Assembly: GCA_016931615.1 (NCBI GenBank)
Contig: JAFGEL010000072.1
Location: 1-64,000, forward strand
Origin: Desulfuromonadales bacterium
GTDB taxonomy: Bacteria > Desulfobacterota > Desulfuromonadia > Desulfuromonadales > Geopsychrobacteraceae
Reading direction: 5' to 3'
DNA length: 64,000 bases
Shown here: one piece after another, positions 59,114 through 64,000 of the stretch
Layout of the letters: every line of letters begins with the position of its first letter
Numbering within the stretch: the stretch's first letter is position 1
Translations under genes and position numbers: made by a program
Notes under the pieces: model-generated
Told to the model about the DNA's origin: nothing
The model's database searches: none
The model's input: only the letters and a program-made list of their open reading frames with translations

Positions 59114-59662
59114 ATGGTCAAAAACCATTACCTGCTGCTCGGCATTCCTGAAGATGCCGACCAGAAACAGATTAAAAGCGTTTACCGCGATCTGGCCAAA
59201 CGCTTTCATCCCGATCGCAACAAAGGGTCGGAAACGGCTGCGGAACTGTTCCGTCAAGTCAATCTGGCTTATCGTGTTTTATCCGATCCCCAGCGCCGTC
59301 AGCGCTATGACGCACAACTCAAACGCCATCAGGCAGAGCAGAGCAAAACCACAACCTTTACCCCAAGCGCTGAAAAAGACCCCGAAAAATTTAAAAAGTT
59401 CCTGCACTCACTGCTTGACGCAATCTTTGGACCAGCGGGTCAACCATCAAGTCGGGAAACGGGACAACCTCAGACAGCGCACCCCAGGCGGGCGCAACCT
59501 CAGCAGAGGCCCGATTTCAACTTTTACTACCACCTGGCCATGGAGAAGCAGGATGAAGACTACAGCTGTGGCAGGGATGGAGTTTATCGCAGAAAAATCA
59601 AAAGAAAACCGGCACAGACCAAAAGCCGGCGGCAACCAGCAAAGAATAAATTTTTCAGCTGA
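59114..59662 (+). CDS. J-domain (DnaJ-like) protein
   Basis: NHYLLLGIPEDADQKQIKSVYRDLAKRFHPDRNKGSETAAELFRQVNLAYRVLSDPQRRQRYDAQLKRH with HPD motif; no zinc-finger region. Confidence 0.93.
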   Translation: MVKNHYLLLGIPEDADQKQIKSVYRDLAKRFHPDRNKGSETAAELFRQVNLAYRVLSDPQRRQRYDAQLKRHQAEQSKTTTFTPSAEKDPEKFKKFLHSLLDAIFGPAGQPSSRETGQPQTAHPRRAQPQQRPDFNFYYHLAMEKQDEDYSCGRDGVYRRKIKRKPAQTKSRRQPAKNKFFS

Positions 59663-60174
59663 ATAATGCGAATTCTGTCGTGGGACCGAGAAAAAAGACC
59701 GGTTAAATTCGGCGGGTGAGTTTCTGCCTCCATTGCAACATGTGGCGTGAGCGACGGCTGAAACTGAGCGGACAGCTGGCTGTCTCTCGAGTTACAACTT
59801 TTCCAGGCAGTAACAGCTTGACCAATCGGTGGAACATGTATTTTATTCCTCGGCGTAAAAAAATTCAAAGACAGGCCGAATACTATGCCTGGTCAAATGG
59901 TCAGTCAACTTATTTATCTGCCAACCGGTGTTATATTTTTTAGACCTGTTCGGTGGTGTTGTGCTCAATGCCAAAAGTTAGTGGCACCTTCCTAAAGGTC
60001 GTGTTACTGAGCATAAAATACACTTAGGAATGACAGGCTGAGGTGTTCAGGAGTCAAAAAACAATAATATCAGGATGTTGAGGTGGGAAAATTAAACGGA
60101 TCAACGGGGCACTCGAGCAGTTCCGAAAAACTGGCACTGCCGGATCAAGACGGGATGACGACAGGCAAAGCAAC

Positions 60175-60600
60175 CTACTGGAACCAGTCAACATCATTAT
60201 CGATGCAATGTTGATACATTTCACGAGACCAGGCGCTACAGGGTTCAAAAGCATCAGGATTGATAACATCCCTGAAATAATTGCAATTTTTATGAGACCA
60301 GATCAAAACAAGATCCTGGCACATTCTCTTTCTGTGAGAGGCTGATGAAACCTCTTGCGACTCTTTAACCCACTGACCGGAAAACTGACAATTGATGCGC
60401 GTGTGCCTTTGATAAATTTCGGTATTATCCTTATCGTTCAGCTGCAGAATCCAGTTTTCCGCTGCTTTGACGCAACCTGAATCTAATGAAAAGCCTTTTT
60501 GAGCAGGGACAAAGCACAGCCACAAGATGAAAAACAAGACAACGAAAACTTGATCTAAAGATAGTTTCACGGATATTCCTGCCTTTAAGATATGAACCAA
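60175..60600 (-). CDS. Hypothetical secreted Cys-containing protein
   Basis: Hydrophobic N-terminal segment (VFVVLFFILWLCFVPAQKGFS) followed by about 100 aa with six cysteines; no family recognised. Confidence 0.5.
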   Translation of the reverse strand: MVHILKAGISVKLSLDQVFVVLFFILWLCFVPAQKGFSLDSGCVKAAENWILQLNDKDNTEIYQRHTRINCQFSGQWVKESQEVSSASHRKRMCQDLVLIWSHKNCNYFRDVINPDAFEPCSAWSREMYQHCIDNDVDWFQ

Positions 60601-60742
60601 GAGTTGAGAACCTGCATTTTGACGACAGATAAAACTGCCACCTCATAACCAGGAATCGTTCGGCAATTCACTCTGGAACGGCGGGGGGAGGGGCCAACCT
60701 CTTGGGAGTGTCCCGCCGGATAAAACTTTTAAGGGTTATCCT

Positions 60743-62146
60743 CTAAAAATAACTTGAGCCATCCCAGCAATGGGTGCAAAGCTTCTCTTTCGGCAAACCT
60801 ATCGCTTCTACCAAATCGTTAAGATCTTGATAAATCAAGGAATCAATCCCCAGATCCGCTGCAATCGTTGCAACCATTTTTTTATATTCCGGAGTGCTTG
60901 AATCGGCATATTTTTCAAGATTCTTCTCTTCACCTTCAAGCTTGATAATGGCTTTTCTTGTTGCCAGTTCCGTGGTTGATCGTGATTGTGAAAAGTTCAG
61001 GTAGTGGCATGGAAAAGTCAACGGAGGGCACGCAATTCTCATGTGGACTTCCTTTATCCCTGCTTTTCTTAAATCAGCCGTATTATCTTTTAGTTGTGTG
61101 CCACGTACGATTGAATCGTCAAGAAAAACAGCTTTACTGTCCTTGATAATTGCATTGTTGGGTATCAGTTTCTTTTTAGCCACCAACTCTCTGACATTCT
61201 GTGTTTGTGGCATAAAGCTTCGTGGCCAGGTTGGGGTGTATTTTGTATAGGCCCTTTTATAAGGCACACCCTTCTGGTTGCTGTACCCATATGCGTGTCC
61301 GACACCGGAGTCCGGAACGCCACAAACAAAATCAGCCTCAACATTGTCCTTTTTCGCAATGGCGGCTCCGCAACGATAGCGGCTCTCTTCAGTATTAATC
61401 CCTTCATAGAAGGATGTCGGATAACCATAATACACCCACAGGAATGAGCAGATCTGCATTTTCTCATTGGCAGGCTTAACGGTTTTATAGCCGTCACTGG
61501 TGATTTCCACGACCTCCCCCGGGCCGATATAGTATTCAATGTCGTAGCCGGTGTTCGGGAACGATGATGTCTCCGAAGCGACGGCAAAAGATCCATCCTT
61601 CTTGCCGATAACAATTGGCGTTCTGCCCAGCTTGTCTCTGGCCGCGATAATCTTATCGGGTGTTAAGATCAAAAGTGAGCAAGACCCTTTGATTTTGTCG
61701 TGCACATTTTTGACTCCTGCAACGAAACTATCTTTTTCACAGATAAGGTTGGCAATCAGTTCGGTGGGATTGACATTTCCATGAAAGTTCTGGGTAAAGT
61801 GCCTCTTCCTTCCCAGAAATTCTTTTTCCAGATCATCAATATTGACGATTCTACTGACCGTAACAACAGCAAACCTGCCAAGATGTGAGTTGAAAATAAT
61901 GGGCTGGGGATCGGTGTCACTAATGACGCCCATACCCAGTTTCCCCGAAAAATTTATCAGCTCTCCTTCAAACTTTGACCTGAAATATTCACTTTCAAGG
62001 CTGTGGATTGACCTTTGGAACCCATCTTCCTCGTTGCAGAAAACCAGCCCGGCTCTTTTTGTGCCCAGATGTGAATGGTAGTCCGTACCATAAAAGACTT
62101 CGTCAATGCATTCCTCTTTCGAAATAGCCCCGTAAAATCCACTCAT
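60743..62146 (-). CDS. Amidophosphoribosyltransferase-like (PurF-like) protein lacking N-terminal Cys
   Basis: PRTase motif SKAVFLDDSIVRGTQLKDN; Ntn-like N-terminus reads MSGFYGAISKEECIDEVFYGTDYHSHLGTKRAGL. Confidence 0.88.
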   Translation of the reverse strand: MSGFYGAISKEECIDEVFYGTDYHSHLGTKRAGLVFCNEEDGFQRSIHSLESEYFRSKFEGELINFSGKLGMGVISDTDPQPIIFNSHLGRFAVVTVSRIVNIDDLEKEFLGRKRHFTQNFHGNVNPTELIANLICEKDSFVAGVKNVHDKIKGSCSLLILTPDKIIAARDKLGRTPIVIGKKDGSFAVASETSSFPNTGYDIEYYIGPGEVVEITSDGYKTVKPANEKMQICSFLWVYYGYPTSFYEGINTEESRYRCGAAIAKKDNVEADFVCGVPDSGVGHAYGYSNQKGVPYKRAYTKYTPTWPRSFMPQTQNVRELVAKKKLIPNNAIIKDSKAVFLDDSIVRGTQLKDNTADLRKAGIKEVHMRIACPPLTFPCHYLNFSQSRSTTELATRKAIIKLEGEEKNLEKYADSSTPEYKKMVATIAADLGIDSLIYQDLNDLVEAIGLPKEKLCTHCWDGSSYF

Positions 62147-62389
62147 AATTATTATCTTTTCAGGTTGAGTTGATGAAGAATGACTTCTCGGTGATTGCAC
62201 CGTCAGCCGCCCAGGCCTTGCCGATTTTCATAAGAAAACCAACATATTTAAGCGACATGCCACTGTCAATCGAAAATCCCAAATATTGGTGGGCATTAAA
62301 ACGGTTTCAAAACAAAAGGAGCGAGGGTTGCATGACATGCCGGTTTCCGTAATCATCAGCAGGACAGAACCAGCTCGGCAAGCAGCTGA

Positions 62390-62725
62390 TTAATGACTGC
62401 GGATCATCGTGAGTAGCATCTTGAAACGCTCCTTCGCTTGCAGCGCGTGAGGGATATCAGCCGGCATGACCAACATCTCGCCCGATTGAACGATCTGGGT
62501 CTCTTCTCTGATGGTGATCTCGGCCGACCCATCGAGGATTTGGACAACCGCGTCGAAAGGAGCACTATGTTGTTCGCTCAGACCCTGACCGGTGTCAAAA
62601 GCAAAAAGGGTCAGGTTGCCAATCTTCTTTTTCAGCAAGGTTTTGCTGACAACACAACCGTCCGCGTAACTGACGAAGTTTGCCAAACTGAAGGCAGTAC
62701 CTTTTGGAGCAGTCGATTCATTCAT
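62390..62725 (-). CDS. Cupin domain protein
   Basis: QHSAPFDAVVQILDGSAEITIREETQIVQSGEMLVMPADIPHALQAKERFKMLLTMIRS. Confidence 0.9.
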   Translation of the reverse strand: MNESTAPKGTAFSLANFVSYADGCVVSKTLLKKKIGNLTLFAFDTGQGLSEQHSAPFDAVVQILDGSAEITIREETQIVQSGEMLVMPADIPHALQAKERFKMLLTMIRSH

Positions 62726-63173
62726 TATGTTTTTCCTTTTCTTCTGTTGATCAAAGATGATCAAATTCAGGTAAGTGGCCGCTACCTGCCTTCAAGGAGA
62801 CGGTCGCCGGTCACGTTCCGGCCGACATTGTAACGGCTTCGATATGCTTGGTTTTACCGAACCACAGATGGTCTGTTATTTGGACCTGGGAAAAGTATGA
62901 GCAGGTAATCCTGCCTGCAGGATATCCTTTCAGTTGTTCGTTGATGGCGATTGATTCGCTGAAAACGTACCGCATCCCAGTCTTCATCGTGGTGAAGCCA
63001 GCATAACCGGGACTGCCGGAAAAAAATTAACATGGATCAAAAAAGTTAATTTTCTCCCTCATGCCCTTTTTGTCTGGCATTTTAAAGGTCAAGCGCCCAT
63101 GAGCAGTTTGCCGTTTAACCTTGACTCCGGTTATCATTGATTTATGCTCAGCGTTGAATCAGGGAGGCTATCC

Positions 63174-63362
63174 ATGGAAGAGAATATGGAAGTGTTGAAA
63201 ATGTGTGAATTGAGGGCCAAGGGGCTGCTTGAAGAGATTGATCGACGCTCGACCCAACCGACCGTCGTCTGCGGAAAATGCGGGGCCAAGGCCAACGCTC
63301 CGGAGCACCTTCACAACCCGCGCCCGCTGGCAAAGAAAAAAATTGACAGTTACTGGGGATGA
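63174..63362 (+). CDS. Small conserved hypothetical protein with CxxC
   Basis: MEENMEVLKMCELRAKGLLEEIDRRSTQPTVVCGKCGAKANAPEHLHNPRPLAKKKIDSYWG; 4 bp before the next start. Confidence 0.6.
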   Translation: MEENMEVLKMCELRAKGLLEEIDRRSTQPTVVCGKCGAKANAPEHLHNPRPLAKKKIDSYWG

Positions 63363-63366
63363 AACA

Positions 63367-63771
63367 ATGAACCAACTTCTCAAGTTTTTTTCAAAGGAAG
63401 ATTATTTTGCGCGACACTGCGGAATTGAACTCCTTGACGCTGGGCCGGGGTGGGCCAAAGCGCAAATGCCGATTCAGGATTTTCACCTGAACGGTGCGAA
63501 AACCGTCCATGGTGGAGCCATCTTCAGCCTGGCGGATTTCACCTTTGCCGTCGCCGCCAACAGCAGCGGACGCCTGGCCCTGGCAATTAATGCGACAACT
63601 CAGTTCATCAGCTCTGCGCGCCAGGGGGTTCTCTACGCCACAGCCGAAGAGCTCTCCGCAAAGCGTCAGTTAGGAAACTATCAGGTTAAAATCACTGATG
63701 ATCAGCGGAACCTCATCGCCATGTTCCAGGGCACGGCCTTCCGCAAAGATGAAGTCCTGTTTGACCACTAG
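63367..63771 (+). CDS. PaaI-type hotdog thioesterase
   Basis: MNQLLKFFSKEDYFARHCGIELLDAGPGWAKAQMPIQDFHLNGAKTVHGGAIFSLADFTFAVAANSSGRLALAINATTQFI. Confidence 0.93.
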   Translation: MNQLLKFFSKEDYFARHCGIELLDAGPGWAKAQMPIQDFHLNGAKTVHGGAIFSLADFTFAVAANSSGRLALAINATTQFISSARQGVLYATAEELSAKRQLGNYQVKITDDQRNLIAMFQGTAFRKDEVLFDH

Positions 63772-63837
63772 ACGAACTTTCACATTCCAGCCATAATCCG
63801 GCTGCAATCTTAGACAAAACTATAAGGAGCCATAGTT

Positions 63838-64000
63838 ATGATCAATGCCAATGACCTGCGTCGCGGCACTATCTTCCAACAGGATAGCGCACCCTGCCTG
63901 GTCCTCGATGTCAGCTTTCAATCCCCGACAGCGCGCGGCGGCAACACCCTGGTCAAAACAAAATACCGCAATCTGATGACCGGGCAGGTTCTCAACAGCA
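63838..64000 (+). CDS. Elongation factor P-like protein (EfpL/YeiP type), truncated by window end
   Basis: My translation: MINANDLRRGTIFQQDSAPCLVLDVSFQSPTARGGNTLVKTKYRNLMTGQVLNS; SPTARG.NTL loop resembles YeiP/EfpL rather than canonical EF-P. Confidence 0.8.
   Translation, partial: MINANDLRRGTIFQQDSAPCLVLDVSFQSPTARGGNTLVKTKYRNLMTGQVLNS

Noticed and set aside
59716-59943. 75-aa ORF after the J-domain gene
   Set aside because: Short, atypical composition, no recognisable motif; not supported as coding.
1-64000. CRISPR arrays, prophage or conjugative elements
   Set aside because: No regularly spaced repeats, cas, phage structural, integrase or transfer genes were seen. The only mobile-like feature is the MITE-like element at 42234-42402.

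Overview
The window looks like an ordinary, gene-dense bacterial chromosome. Gene content suggests a Desulfuromonadales-type deltaproteobacterium, but that is an inference from content and not a search result. About 55 protein-coding genes are supported, most of them metabolic, transport or signalling genes. They include: IclR plus two DUF4212/SSS symporter modules flanking a cNMP-CBS-DUF294 protein; UspA and a TAXI-type TRAP transporter next to a sigma54 two-component system; asnS; a hemerythrin; two histidine kinases; prfC; upp/uraA; a cobalamin riboswitch with a btu operon; an aap amino-acid ABC operon; a liv branched-chain amino-acid operon; a c-heme chemoreceptor; arfB; aceE with an E2-like gene; a GIDE/EF-hand, LemA and DnaJ cluster; a PurF-like protein; and the 5' end of an EF-P-like (EfpL/YeiP) gene at the right edge. 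No CRISPR array, rRNA or prophage was seen, and no tRNA was confidently recognised. The most notable observations are: (1) an E2-like protein whose HxxxD catalytic motif reads DQTLVSG; (2) a PurF-like protein whose nucleophilic Cys is Ser; (3) a REC-GGDEF protein with Glu at the phospho-acceptor position; (4) a GIDE-like protein with an embedded EF-hand, next to LemA and DnaJ; (5) a -24/-12 promoter plus a series of GTTATA/TATAAC palindromes between the TRAP SBP gene and its divergent sigma54 regulator; (6) a 169-bp MITE-like element with perfect 21-bp terminal inverted repeats; (7) a BtuD-type ATPase with an extra C-terminal domain.
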